Source of the DNA: Nostocoides sp.
GTDB taxonomy: Bacteria > Actinomycetota > Actinomycetes > Actinomycetales > Dermatophilaceae
Direction of reading: 5' to 3'
Length of the DNA: 64,000 nucleotides
NCBI GenBank assembly: GCA_016702415.1
Contig: JADJEA010000024.1
Span: forward strand, 372,001 to 436,000
The position numbers were made by a program, and so were the translations under genes. Below, piece by piece: positions 9,361-18,950 of the stretch (position 1 is the stretch's first letter; each line of letters begins with the position of its first letter). The notes beneath the pieces were generated by a model. It did not search any database. It saw only the letters and a list, made by a program, of their open reading frames with translations, and was not told where the DNA came from.

Positions 9361-9711
9361 TCAGCGGATAAGGCCGCGGTCGCGCAGGGACTCGAGCGCT
9401 TCGTCGAGGATCTGGGCGCCGTCGGCGTCGGAGCGACGCTCCTTCACATAGGCCAGGTGCGTTTTGTACGGCTCGACCTTGGGTGCCGCGGGCGGGTTGG
9501 CCTCGTCCTGACCGGCCGGGAGACCGCACCGGGGACAGTCCCACACATCGGGTATGACGAGGCCCGGCTCCTGCGCGAAGCTCGGTCGGGTCGCGTGGCC
9601 GTTGGCGCAGAAGTAGGCGACGTAGACGCGGGGTGCGACCTCCCCCCGCTCCGCCTCACCCATTGGTCCGGCACCGACTCGGCTGCCGCGAATGGCATTG
9701 CCACCAGCCAT
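9361..9711 (-). CDS. rbpA: RNA polymerase-binding protein RbpA
   Basis: RbpA is an actinobacteria-specific subunit that binds RNA polymerase and group 1/2 sigma factors and stabilises the open promoter complex. The 116-residue protein shows the N-terminal basic GNAIRGSRVGAGPMGEAERGE tail, the core zinc-ribbon-like domain with YFCANGH and WDCPRCGLPAG cysteines (C-x2-C present), and the C-terminal sigma-interacting helix with THLAYVKERRSDADGAQILDEALESLR. Length and order match the family. It lies downstream of secG on the same strand with a small stem-loop (9742-9763) between them, so it may have its own promoter or be a distal operon gene. Confidence 0.95.
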   Translation of the reverse strand: MAGGNAIRGSRVGAGPMGEAERGEVAPRVYVAYFCANGHATRPSFAQEPGLVIPDVWDCPRCGLPAGQDEANPPAAPKVEPYKTHLAYVKERRSDADGAQILDEALESLRDRGLIR

Positions 9712-9741
9712 GGACGCTCGTCATTCCTCTCGTCGGGGACG

Positions 9742-9763
9742 CCCGTCGCCCCAGTGCGACGGG
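9742..9763 (-). other. stem-loop between secG and rbpA
   Basis: CCCGTCGC pairs perfectly with GCGACGGG across a 6-nt loop. It could end part of the secG transcript or structure the rbpA leader. There is no T tract. A direct repeat of ACCTCAGGTG lies between it and the secG stop. Confidence 0.4.
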
Positions 9764-9800
9764 TCGAGTGGAACTACTGGGACCTCAGGTGCGGTGCACC

Positions 9801-10046
9801 TCAGGTGTTGAAGCGGTCGATCAGCCCGATCCCGACAACGGCGGTCACCCAGATGAGGGCCATGAGGATCGTGATGCGGGTGAGATTGCGCTCGGCGACC
9901 GAGGACGAACTCATCGACGTGGACAGGCCGCCGCCGAACATATCGGACAGCCCACCGCCCTTGCCCTTGTGCAGGAGGATGAGCAGGGTCAGGAACAACC
10001 CCGCGATGACCAGCAGGACCTGCAGGCCGATGCGCACCGCGTCCAC
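9801..10046 (-). CDS. secG: preprotein translocase subunit SecG
   Basis: Auxiliary subunit of the SecYEG channel in the cytoplasmic membrane. The 81-residue protein has two transmembrane helices (about residues 5-25 and 57-77) separated by the conserved cytoplasmic loop HKGKGGGLSDMFGGG, as in all SecG proteins, and a Ser-rich SMSSSSVAERNLTR stretch before the second helix. The start ATG at 10046 is followed directly by the first helix. Position after tpiA is the usual actinobacterial arrangement, but a very strong terminator stem separates the two genes. Confidence 0.93.
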   Translation of the reverse strand: MDAVRIGLQVLLVIAGLFLTLLILLHKGKGGGLSDMFGGGLSTSMSSSSVAERNLTRITILMALIWVTAVVGIGLIDRFNT

Positions 10047-10116
10047 GATGCCCCTTCCGTCGATTGCGTGCTGCCGCCGGGCGACAGCTCGGACAGTGTA
10101 ACTCCCGTCCCCGGCA

Positions 10117-10158
10117 ACGCCGGGCCGGTCCGGGAAGGTTCCCGGACCGGCCCGGCGT
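10117..10158 (-). terminator. 20-bp perfect stem-loop downstream of tpiA
   Basis: Bases 10117-10136 (starting ACGCCGGGCCGG) are perfectly complementary to 10139-10158, leaving only GG (effectively a four-base AGGT-like tip) as loop. It begins 19 bp after the tpiA stop. No T tract follows, as is common in high-GC actinobacteria. It should end the gap-pgk-tpiA transcript and separate it from secG. Confidence 0.75.
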
Positions 10159-10176
10159 CAGGCCTGGGGGACGGTC

Positions 10177-10974
10177 TCAGCTCGCCGTCAGGTGAGCCTT
10201 GAAGCGGCAGATCGCCGCGAACTCGACCGGGTCGAGCGAGGCTCCGCCGATGAGCGCACCGTCGACATCGTCGCCGGCCATGATCTGGGCGATATTGCCC
10301 GACTTGACCGAACCGCCGTAGAGGACCCGGATGCCGTCCGCGACCTCCGCGCCATACATGTCCGCAAGCTGCGTGCGGATCGCCCCGCACACCTCCTGGG
10401 CATCCGCGGGGGTGGCCACCTCGCCGGTACCGATCGCCCAGATGGGCTCGTAGGCGACGACGATGGACTTGACCTGCTCCGGCGTGATCTGGGCCAGCCC
10501 GGCACGGATCTGGTCGAGCACATGGGCGACATGCTGACCGGCCTTGCGCACCTCCAGGCCCTCGCCGCAGCAGAAGATCGGGGTCAGGCCGTAGCGGTAG
10601 GCCGCCACGAGCTTGTCCGCGACGACCGCGTCGGTCTCGGCGTGGTACTCACGACGCTCGCTGTGCCCGACGATGACGTAGGTGCAGCCGAGCTTGGCGA
10701 GGAACTTGCCGCTGATCTCACCGGTGTAGGCCCCGCTGTCGTGGACCGACAGGTCCTGGGCGCCGAGCCGGACGTCGAGCTTGTCTCCGTCGATCAGCGT
10801 CTGGACCGTGCGCAGGTCGGTGAATGGTGGGCACACGGCCACCTCGACGTCGCCGAAGTCGTGCTTGGCGTCGCGAAGGGTCCAGTCGAGTTTCTGCACC
10901 AGATGGGTCGCCTCGAGGTGGTCGAGGTTCATCTTCCAGTTGCCCGCCATGAGGGGGGTGCGGCCGGAGGCCAT
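10177..10974 (-). CDS. tpiA: triose-phosphate isomerase
   Basis: Interconverts dihydroxyacetone phosphate and glyceraldehyde 3-phosphate. The 265-residue TIM barrel starts MASGRTPLMAGNWKMNLDH with the substrate lysine in GNWKMN, then has GHSERREY with the electrophilic histidine, the catalytic glutamate in VAYEPIWAIGTG and the phosphate loop YGGSVKSGN. The ATG at 10974 is one base after the pgk stop codon, which argues against longer in-frame extensions into pgk. Third gene of the gap-pgk-tpiA glycolytic operon. Confidence 0.96.
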   Translation of the reverse strand: MASGRTPLMAGNWKMNLDHLEATHLVQKLDWTLRDAKHDFGDVEVAVCPPFTDLRTVQTLIDGDKLDVRLGAQDLSVHDSGAYTGEISGKFLAKLGCTYVIVGHSERREYHAETDAVVADKLVAAYRYGLTPIFCCGEGLEVRKAGQHVAHVLDQIRAGLAQITPEQVKSIVVAYEPIWAIGTGEVATPADAQEVCGAIRTQLADMYGAEVADGIRVLYGGSVKSGNIAQIMAGDDVDGALIGGASLDPVEFAAICRFKAHLTAS

Positions 10975-10975
10975 G

Positions 10976-12181
10976 TCAGTGCTCCTTCTGAAGGATCGCG
11001 ATGCCGGGCAGTTCCTTGCCCTCGAGGTATTCGAGGGAGGCGCCACCGCCGGTGGAGATGTGGCCGAACTGGTCGTCGGCGAAGCCGAGCTGACGCACCG
11101 CCGCGGCCGAGTCGCCGCCGCCGACGACGGTGAGCGCACCGGCCGCCGTCGCGTCGACGAGCGCCTGAGCGACCGCGCGGGTCCCGGCGGCGAAGGGTGC
11201 CATCTCGAACGCGCCCATCGGGCCATTCCAGAACACCGTCCGCGCGTCGGCGAGTTTGTCGGCATACAGCTGCGCCGACTTCGGACCGATGTCGAGACCC
11301 ATCATGTCGGCGGGAATCGCGTCGGCGTCGACGACGGCCGTCTCGGTGTCGGCGGCGAACGCCTTGCCGCAGACGATGTCGACCGGCAGCACCAGGTCGA
11401 CCCCGGTCTCGGCGGCCCGGGCGATATAGCCCTTGCACGCCTCGACGCTGTCGGCGTCGAAGAGGCTCGACCCGATCTCGTGGCCCTGGGCCGCAAGGAA
11501 GGTGAAGAGCATCCCGCCGCCGATGAGCAGCCGGTCCGCCTTGCCGAGGAGGTTGTCGATGACCGCGAGCTTGTCGGCGACCTTCGCGCCGCCGAGGACC
11601 ACGGCATACGGACGCTCGGGATCCTCGGTGAGGCGGCGCAGGACGTCGACCTCGGCGGCGACCAGCCCACCCATGGCGGAGGGGAGCCGAGTCGCGACGT
11701 CGTAGACGCTGGCCTGCTTGCGGTGGACGACGCCGAAGCCGTCGGACACATACGCGTCGGCGAACCCGGCCAGGGCGTCGGCGAACTCGGCCCGGTCCTG
11801 GTCGACCTTGGCGGTCTCCCCCGCGTTGAAGCGGAGGTTCTCGAGAAGGACGATGCCACCATCGGCGAGGCCGTCGACCGCCGCGTGTGCGGACGGACCG
11901 ACGGTGTCCTCGGCGAAGGCGACGGGCTGGCCGAGCAGCTCGGACAGGCGCGCGGCGACGGGAGCGAGGGAGTACTTCGCCTCCGGGGCCCCCTTGGGCC
12001 GCCCGAGGTGGGCGCACACGATGACGCGTGCGCCCGCCTCGGTCAGGGCCTTGATCGTCGGGATCGAGGCCCGGATGCGGCCGTCGTCGGTGATCGTCGT
12101 GCCGTCGAGCGGCACGTTGAGGTCGGACCGGAGCAGGACGCGCTTGCCGCGCAGGTCGCCCAGGGAGGCCAGATCACCCAT
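10976..12181 (-). CDS. pgk: phosphoglycerate kinase
   Basis: ATP-forming step of lower glycolysis. The 401-residue protein has the N-terminal substrate motif RVLLRSDLNVPLDG, the HLGRPKG basic patch, VLGGAKVADK in the nucleotide domain, and the C-terminal GGGDSAAAV and FGHISTGGGASLE nucleotide-phosphate loops. It is full length. The start ATG at 12181 lies 6 bp after the gap stop, so the two are cotranscribed and tpiA follows immediately. Confidence 0.96.
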   Translation of the reverse strand: MGDLASLGDLRGKRVLLRSDLNVPLDGTTITDDGRIRASIPTIKALTEAGARVIVCAHLGRPKGAPEAKYSLAPVAARLSELLGQPVAFAEDTVGPSAHAAVDGLADGGIVLLENLRFNAGETAKVDQDRAEFADALAGFADAYVSDGFGVVHRKQASVYDVATRLPSAMGGLVAAEVDVLRRLTEDPERPYAVVLGGAKVADKLAVIDNLLGKADRLLIGGGMLFTFLAAQGHEIGSSLFDADSVEACKGYIARAAETGVDLVLPVDIVCGKAFAADTETAVVDADAIPADMMGLDIGPKSAQLYADKLADARTVFWNGPMGAFEMAPFAAGTRAVAQALVDATAAGALTVVGGGDSAAAVRQLGFADDQFGHISTGGGASLEYLEGKELPGIAILQKEH

Positions 12182-12187
12182 GACGGG

Positions 12188-13192
<1,005 letters not shown>

Positions 13193-13384
13193 GCTGTGCC
13201 TTCCGGTTCGGAGGATCGGCGGCGCCGCATCGGTGCGGCACCGAAACCAATCACCAGCCTATTGCCCGCACGTCTGCGCATGCTCACCGACCAGGGTTCG
13301 GACATTTCGGCCACCATTGTCTCGACAGGTGACCCGCCGCTCGCCACCCTCCCCAGGGGGTATGCCGACCGCTCCCCACCCGCC

Positions 13385-14365
13385 TCAACCGTCGAGCAGA
13401 TCCGCGTTCAGGGACGTCTCGGTGTCGGGTATGCCGAGTTCCGCCGCCCGCCGGTCGGCCATCCCGAGGAGGCGCCGGATCCGCCCCGCGACAGCGTCCT
13501 TGGTCATCGGCGGGTCGGCGAGTTGACCGAGTTCCTCCAGGGAGGCCTGCTTGTGCGCGATGCGGAGCTCGCCGGCCGTCCGGAGGTGGTCGGGGATGTC
13601 GTCGCCGAGGATCTCCATCGCCCGCTGGACCCGCGCGCCGGCCGCGACGGCCGCCCGCGCGGAGCGGCGCAGGTTGGCGTCGTCGAAGTTCGCCAGCCGG
13701 TTGGCCGTGGCCCGGACCTCACGGCGCATCCGCCGCTCCTCCCAGGCCAGGCGCGCGTCCTGGGCCCCCAGCCGGGTGAGCATCGCCCCGATCGCATCAC
13801 CATCGCGGATGACGACCCGATCGATGCCGCGGATCTCCCGCGCCTTGGCGGGGATCTCCAGGCGCCGGGCGGCGCCGACAAGGGCGAGGGCCGCCTCGGG
13901 GCCGGGGCAGGTGATTTCCAGGGCCGAGGACCGGCCCGGCTCGGTGAGGGACCCGTGGGCGAGGAAGGCACCCCGCCACGCGGCGATCGAGTCGCACATG
14001 GACCCGCCGACGACCTTCGCGGGCAGACCCCGGACAGGGCGGCCCCGCTGGTCGATCAGCCCGGTCTGCCGGGCCAGGGCCTCACCCCCGTCGACGACGC
14101 GCACGACATACCGACTGCCCTTGCGCAGACCGCCCGCGGCGACGACGACAACCTCGCACCGGTGACCGTAGAGCGCGGCGATCTCGCGGCGAAGCCGCCG
14201 CGCGGTGTTGGCGAGGTCCACCTCCGCCTCGACGACGATGCGGCCTCCGACGATGTGCAACCCGCCCGCGAAGCGAAGGAGCGCCGCGACCTCTGCCTTG
14301 CGGCAACAGGTCTTGGTCACCTCGAGCCGACTCAGCTCGTCCTTCACCGACGCGGTCATTGCCAT
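13385..14365 (-). CDS. whiA: sporulation/cell-division regulator WhiA
   Basis: DNA-binding regulator found across actinobacteria and firmicutes; in Streptomyces it acts with WhiB on division genes. The 326-residue protein begins MAMTASVKDELSRL with TKTCCRKAEVAALLRFAGG, has the LAGLIDADG-like domain (WRGAFLAHGSLTEPGRSSALE), the invariant ANRLANFDDANLRRSARAAVAAGARVQRA segment (key residues N-x-x-N-x-x-R) and the C-terminal helix-turn-helix ELGQLADPPMTKDAVAGRIRRLL. The ATG at 14365 gives the canonical N-terminus. It follows yvcK by 38 bp in the conserved uvrC-rapZ-yvcK-whiA cluster. Confidence 0.96.
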   Translation of the reverse strand: MAMTASVKDELSRLEVTKTCCRKAEVAALLRFAGGLHIVGGRIVVEAEVDLANTARRLRREIAALYGHRCEVVVVAAGGLRKGSRYVVRVVDGGEALARQTGLIDQRGRPVRGLPAKVVGGSMCDSIAAWRGAFLAHGSLTEPGRSSALEITCPGPEAALALVGAARRLEIPAKAREIRGIDRVVIRDGDAIGAMLTRLGAQDARLAWEERRMRREVRATANRLANFDDANLRRSARAAVAAGARVQRAMEILGDDIPDHLRTAGELRIAHKQASLEELGQLADPPMTKDAVAGRIRRLLGMADRRAAELGIPDTETSLNADLLDG

Positions 14366-14403
14366 CCGGCAATCCTCGCATCCCGGGACGCGTCCGACGA
14401 ACG

Positions 14404-15338
14404 CTAGGCGAGGAGCAGGTCGCGGTATGCCGCGGCCAACCGCAGCGTGTCGTGGTGGCCCGGAGTGCGTCCCGCCACGGGCGCGACGACGAGGTGCGCA
14501 CCGAGCGCCGCCGCCGCCCCTTCGAGGTCCTCGGCGGGGTCGAGGACCGACGGATCGGCCAGGACGACGTCGAGGCGGACGTCGGGGGCATGCTGAGCCA
14601 GAGAGTGGAGATGTCCGGCCGCCGACAGGCCGCGGGTCTCGGTCGTCTGCATCTCGAGATTGAGGGTGAGCACTCGCCTGGCGTGCGTATATCTCAGAGC
14701 CTCCCGCAACTCCGGGACCAGCAGGTGAGGCAGGACAGAGGTGAACCACGAACCCGGCCCGAGGATGACCCAGTCGGCCTCCCAAACCGCCCCGAGCGTC
14801 TTCTCTCCACATGGCGGCTGCGCCGGCTCGAGTGCGATCGACCGGACGATGCCGGAGGTCGTGGCGACGTGATGCTGGCCGACGACGGACGTGAGCCGGT
14901 CGGGGCGTCGGGGTCGAGCGCGACTTGAGCGTGCAGCTCGAGCGGAACCGCGGCCATGGGCAGCACGCGGCCGCGGGCGTTGAGCAATTGGCCGACCAGG
15001 TCGAGCCCGGCGACGGCATCGGGGTCGAGATCCCACAGAGCGACGATGAGGAGATTGCCAAGGGCGTGACCGGCCAGCGGCCCGTCTCCGGAGAAGCGGT
15101 GCTGGAGCACGTCACGCCAGCGGTGACCCCACGTGGTGTCGTCGCAGAGGGCCGCGAGCGCCATCCGCAGGTCCCCCGGCGGGAGCACTCCGAACTCCTG
15201 CCGCAGCCGACCACTGGACCCGCCGTCGTCGGCGACCGTGACGACGGCGGTGATGTCGTCGCACACCAGGCGAAGGGCGGACAGGGACGCGGCGAGGCCG
15301 TGGCCGCCGCCGAGGGCGACGACCCTCGGCGGAGTCAC
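14404..15338 (-). CDS. yvcK: YvcK/CofD-like protein (apparent frameshift)
   Basis: Gluconeogenesis factor / UDP-sugar-binding protein of the CofD superfamily, involved in cell-wall and carbon regulation. The N-terminal part (VVALGGGHGLAASLSALR, VTVADDGGSSGRLR, LPPGDLRMALAAL) runs from GTG 15338; the C-terminal part (WVILGPGSWFTSVLPHLLVPEL) is in another frame to 14404. The break is in a GGGG run at 14902-14905 (plus-strand view): one missing base turns DAPDRLTSVVGQHHV into DAPTGSR. All motifs are present across the break, so a sequence error is likely. The GTG start overlaps the rapZ stop by 4 bp, as usual in this cluster. Confidence 0.88.
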
Positions 15339-16255
15339 TCGCGCCCCAGGTCGCGGTGGAGGGTGAAGGTCGCGACGTCGTCGCCCTCCAGCACAGTCGA
15401 GAGCCGCTCGGCGATGGCGACCGACCGGTGCTTGCCGCCGGTGCAGCCCACCGCGACGGTGGCATAACGGCGCCCCTCGCGCAGATAGCCCGCGGTCACG
15501 GTGCCCATGAGCGCGCCCACCTGCTCGACGAAGTCGGCCGAACCCGGTTGGGCGTGCACGAAATCGGCGACCGCCTGGTCGGTCCCGGTGAGCAGGCGCA
15601 ACTCCGGCAACCAGAAGGGGTTGGGCAGGAAGCGCATGTCGAAGACGAAGTCGGCGTCGAGCGGCACACCGTATTTGAAACCGAACGACATGACCGCCAG
15701 CCGCAAGGGCTTCTCGTCGCCCACCGACACCAGGGGCCGGACCTTCCGGCCGAGCTGGTGGACGTTCAAGCCCGAGGTGTCGATGACGACGCTGGCGCTG
15801 GACCGCAACTCCTCCAGGAGCGCGCGCTCGGTCTGGATGCCGTCGAGGAGACGCCCGTCCCCCTGCAACGGGTGCGGCCGGCGGACACTCTCGAAGCGCC
15901 GGACGAGCGCCTCGTCGGTGGCGTCGAGGAAGAAGATGTTGGGTTCCCAGCCGCGACGGCGCATCGCGGTGACCGCCTCGCTGAGGGAGTCGGAGAACTG
16001 CCGGGCGCGGACATCGACGACCGCGGCGACACGGGTCGGCATACCGTCGGTGCGGCTGGCCGCGACCTCCTCGGCGAGTTCGACGAGGTCGAGGATGAGG
16101 CGCGGCGGGAGGTTGTCCACGACATACCACCCGTCGTCCTCCATGACATTGGCGACCGTGGTCCGGCCGGCCCCGCTCATCCCCGTGACGATGAGGAACT
16201 CGGTCCGCAACCGGCGCAGATCCACGGGGACGGAGGCGATGGCGTCCTGGCTCAC
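15335..16255 (-). CDS. rapZ: RapZ-family nucleotide-binding protein
   Basis: P-loop protein of the RapZ/YvcJ family; in E. coli it is an RNase adaptor controlling glmS, while its actinobacterial role is less clear. Walker A is GMSGAGRTT near the N-terminus, followed by EDDGWYVVDNLPP, a Walker-B-like region, SFGFKYGVPLDADFVFDMRFLPNP and the C-terminal VAVGCTGGKHRSVAIAERL, the conserved substrate-binding signature. I chose GTG 16255 (VSQDAIASVP); a TTG at 16306 also keeps the frame open, and neither has a strong ribosome site, so the exact start is uncertain. It sits between uvrC and yvcK. Confidence 0.9.
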   Translation of the reverse strand: MSQDAIASVPVDLRRLRTEFLIVTGMSGAGRTTVANVMEDDGWYVVDNLPPRLILDLVELAEEVAASRTDGMPTRVAAVVDVRARQFSDSLSEAVTAMRRRGWEPNIFFLDATDEALVRRFESVRRPHPLQGDGRLLDGIQTERALLEELRSSASVVIDTSGLNVHQLGRKVRPLVSVGDEKPLRLAVMSFGFKYGVPLDADFVFDMRFLPNPFWLPELRLLTGTDQAVADFVHAQPGSADFVEQVGALMGTVTAGYLREGRRYATVAVGCTGGKHRSVAIAERLSTVLEGDDVATFTLHRDLGRE

Positions 16256-16335
16256 CGTCCCATTCAACAGGAGCGGCGAGCGATCTCCCCGACAGCCAAC
16301 CCGCAACTCTCAGTGGCGGGTCGCGGCGGCGCCCG

Positions 16336-18255
16336 TCAGTCGAGGATCTCCCCGGTGGTCACATTGACCGCGGGTTCCGGCGAGACGCCCCCGAGCCGGG
16401 CGACGATCTGCTCGGCGAGGGCCGGACCGATACCGGGGACCTCGGTGAGTTCCGCGACGGTCGCCGCGCGGATCTTCTTCACCGACCCGAAATGCCGACG
16501 CAGGGCCGCCTGGCGCACGCTCCCCAGGCCGGGCAGCCCGTCGAGGCCGCTGACCGTCATCGCCTTGCTGCGCCGTTCCCGGTGGAAGGTCACGGCGAAC
16601 CGGTGTGCCTCGTCCCGGACGCGCTGGAGGAGATAGAGGCCGTCGCTGCCGCGGGGCAGGATCACGGGATGCTCCTCGCCGGGGAGCCAGACCTCCTCCA
16701 GGCGTTTGGCGAGGCCCACGCAGGCCACGTCGACGACGCCGAGTTCTTCCAGGACGCGGACGGCGGCGTTGACCTGCGGGAGCCCGCCGTCGACGACGAC
16801 GAGGTTGGGCGGATAGGCGAACTTCTTGGCCCGGCCATCCTCGCCGAGGTCGTGCCGCTCGGCGAGATAGCGGCGGAACCGCCGGGTGAGCACCTCGTGC
16901 ATGGCCTCGGTGTCGTCCGGCGGGGTCGGGGCGTCCTTGCCGACGATGAACCGGCGGTACTCGGATTTGCGGGCCAGACCGTCCTCAAAGACGACCATCG
17001 AGGCGACGACATTGGTCCCCTGGACATGGCTGACGTCGAAGCACTCGATCCGCAGCGGCGCGCTGTCGAGGCCGAGATGGGTCGAGAGTTCCTCCAGCGC
17101 CTGGGCCCGCGCGGTCAGATCACCGGCGCGGGCGACCTTGTGCCGGGCCAGCGACTGCTCCGCATTGCGCCGGACGGTGTCCATGAGGGTCCGCTTGTCC
17201 CCGCGGTGCGGCACCCGCAAAGCGACCTTCCCACCCCGGACTCCCTCCAGGAGGTCGGTCATCGCCTCCGGGTCGGTCGGCAGGACCGGGAGAAGGATCT
17301 CGCGGGGTATGCCGTCGGCGGACTCCCCGGCATACACCTGCAGGAGGAGGTGCTCGACCAGACTCGGGACGTCCTCGGCATCCTTCTCGGCAACCCATCC
17401 GCGCTGGCCGCGCACCCGTCCTCCGCGGACGTGGAACACCTGGACGGCCATCTCGAGCTCGTCGTCGGCGACCGCGAAGACATCGGCGTCGGTCCCGTCG
17501 CCGAGAACCACGGCCGACCGCTCGAGGGCCTTGGTCATCGCCTCGATATCGTCACGAAGGCGCGCCGCTCGCTCGAACTCCAGGTCGACGGCGGCCGCCC
17601 GCATCTGGGCGGTGAGGTCCTTGACGAACCTGCTGGTGTTGCCCGCCATGAAGTCGCAGAAATCCGCGGCGATCTGCCGGTGGCCGGCCTCGTCGATGCG
17701 CCCCACGCACGGGGCCGAGCACTTCTCGATATAGCCGAGCAGGCACGGGCGACCGACCTGACCGGCGCGGGTGAAGACCCCGTTGCTGCAGGTGCGCAGG
17801 GGAAAGACACGCAGGAGTTGGTCGAGCGTCTCGCGGATCGCCCACGCGTGGGCATAGGGCCCGAAGTAGCGGGTCCCGGGCCGCTTCGCCCCGCGCATCA
17901 CCTGGGCGCGGGGATAGGCCTCCCCCATCGTCACGGCAAGGAAGGGATAGGACTTGTCGTCGCGGTACTTGACGTTGAAGCGCGGGTCGAACTCCTTGAT
18001 CCAGGAGTACTCGAGTTGGAGCGCCTCCACCTCATTGGCGACCACCGTCCACTCGACCGAGGCCCCGGTGTGGACCATGGTCGCGGTGCGCGGGTGGAGG
18101 CCGGCGATGTCCTGGAAATAGGAGGACAGGCGGGAGCGCAAGGACTTCGCTTTCCCCACATAGATCACCCGCCCGTTGCGGTCACGGAAGCGGTAGACCC
18201 CCGGGTCCGTGGGGATGGAGCCGGGTGGGGGACGGTATGACGAGGGGTCGGCCAC
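16336..18255 (-). CDS. uvrC: UvrABC system protein C
   Basis: Dual-incision nuclease of nucleotide excision repair, acting on UvrB-marked lesions. The 639-residue protein has the GIY-YIG nuclease domain at the N-terminus (PGVYRFRDRNGRVIYVGKAKSLRSRLSSY), a Cys-rich stretch CSNG...CLLGYIEKCSAPC, the UVR domain with FVKDLTAQMRAAAVDLEFERAARLRDDI, the RNase-H-like C-nuclease with IECFDVSHVQGTNVVASMVVFEDG (catalytic Asp), and two C-terminal helix-hairpin-helix motifs (LPGLGSVRQAALRRHFGS, VPGIGPALAEQIV). It heads the rapZ-yvcK-whiA cluster, separated from rapZ by about 80 bp. Confidence 0.96.
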   Translation of the reverse strand: MADPSSYRPPPGSIPTDPGVYRFRDRNGRVIYVGKAKSLRSRLSSYFQDIAGLHPRTATMVHTGASVEWTVVANEVEALQLEYSWIKEFDPRFNVKYRDDKSYPFLAVTMGEAYPRAQVMRGAKRPGTRYFGPYAHAWAIRETLDQLLRVFPLRTCSNGVFTRAGQVGRPCLLGYIEKCSAPCVGRIDEAGHRQIAADFCDFMAGNTSRFVKDLTAQMRAAAVDLEFERAARLRDDIEAMTKALERSAVVLGDGTDADVFAVADDELEMAVQVFHVRGGRVRGQRGWVAEKDAEDVPSLVEHLLLQVYAGESADGIPREILLPVLPTDPEAMTDLLEGVRGGKVALRVPHRGDKRTLMDTVRRNAEQSLARHKVARAGDLTARAQALEELSTHLGLDSAPLRIECFDVSHVQGTNVVASMVVFEDGLARKSEYRRFIVGKDAPTPPDDTEAMHEVLTRRFRRYLAERHDLGEDGRAKKFAYPPNLVVVDGGLPQVNAAVRVLEELGVVDVACVGLAKRLEEVWLPGEEHPVILPRGSDGLYLLQRVRDEAHRFAVTFHRERRSKAMTVSGLDGLPGLGSVRQAALRRHFGSVKKIRAATVAELTEVPGIGPALAEQIVARLGGVSPEPAVNVTTGEILD

Positions 18256-18279
18256 GGCAGCTTCGGTGACAGTGCCCCG

Positions 18280-18705
18280 TCAGGAGACGGTGAGGGTGTC
18301 TCCGCTGACCGTCACCGTCTTGCTCGGCAACGGGGTGCGCGCCGGACCCGCGACCGGGCTCCCGTCGGTGAGGGAGAACTGGCTGTTGTGGCAGGAACAG
18401 TTGATCGTGCTCGTGACGCCACTGACCAGGCAGTGCTGATGGGTGCAGACCGCCGAGAACGCCTTGAAGGTGCCTTCGGTGGGCTGGGTCACCACGATCT
18501 TGGCGCCGGCCTCGATCACCCCGCCGCCGACCGGCACGTCGGCGGTCTTGACCGAGGTGCCACCGGCTCCGGCCCCCGCACCTTCGGCGCTCGAGGATGT
18601 CGTCGACGACCCCGACGATCCGCAGGCAGTCAGTCCGACGGCCGCGGCGGCCCCTCCGGCAGCGAGCACTCCCCGACGTCCGATCCCCTGCCCTGCGTCA
18701 CTCAT
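18280..18705 (-). CDS. Rieske [2Fe-2S] Tat-exported lipoprotein
   Basis: Predicted periplasm-side electron carrier anchored by lipid. The 141-residue protein has a twin-arginine signal (GRRGVLAAGG) ending in the lipobox LTAC with Cys28, then a Ser/Gly-rich linker. The small Rieske domain has box I CTHQHC (Cys87, His89) and box II CSCHNS (Cys103, His106), with the extra pair Cys92/Cys105 placed for the usual disulfide. It is not part of a bc1 gene cluster, so its redox partner is unknown. It ends 24 bp before uvrC begins and diverges from livJ. Box I has His where Gly or Leu-Gly is usual. Confidence 0.88.
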   Translation of the reverse strand: MSDAGQGIGRRGVLAAGGAAAAVGLTACGSSGSSTTSSSAEGAGAGAGGTSVKTADVPVGGGVIEAGAKIVVTQPTEGTFKAFSAVCTHQHCLVSGVTSTINCSCHNSQFSLTDGSPVAGPARTPLPSKTVTVSGDTLTVS

Positions 18706-18852
18706 GGTCTCTCCTCATGCTGGTCATTGCCTGGTCGGCGCGGCGCGCTCGCCGTCGACACCCAACGTATTCCATCCCCCTGACAGCCCTCTCTCCCGTC
18801 AGTTGAGCGATCAAACCGATAACGAGACGGACACGCCGACGGCGCGGTGGTA

Positions 18853-18880
18853 TTGCGGATGGGACATCGGCAGATACTGT
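18853..18880 (+). promoter_or_regulatory. candidate promoter for the liv operon
   Basis: TTGCGG (18853-18858) and TACTGT (18875-18880) are separated by 16 bp and match the -35 and -10 pattern (TTGNNN, TANNNT) of housekeeping actinobacterial promoters. The inferred start would give a leader of about 60 nt before livJ. Confidence 0.45.
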
Positions 18881-18950
18881 GCGCTTGCTCCAGTGCAATG
18901 GTGGGGCCGACGGGCGTTGCTCGTTGATCTGATAATCAGGAGGAACTCCG

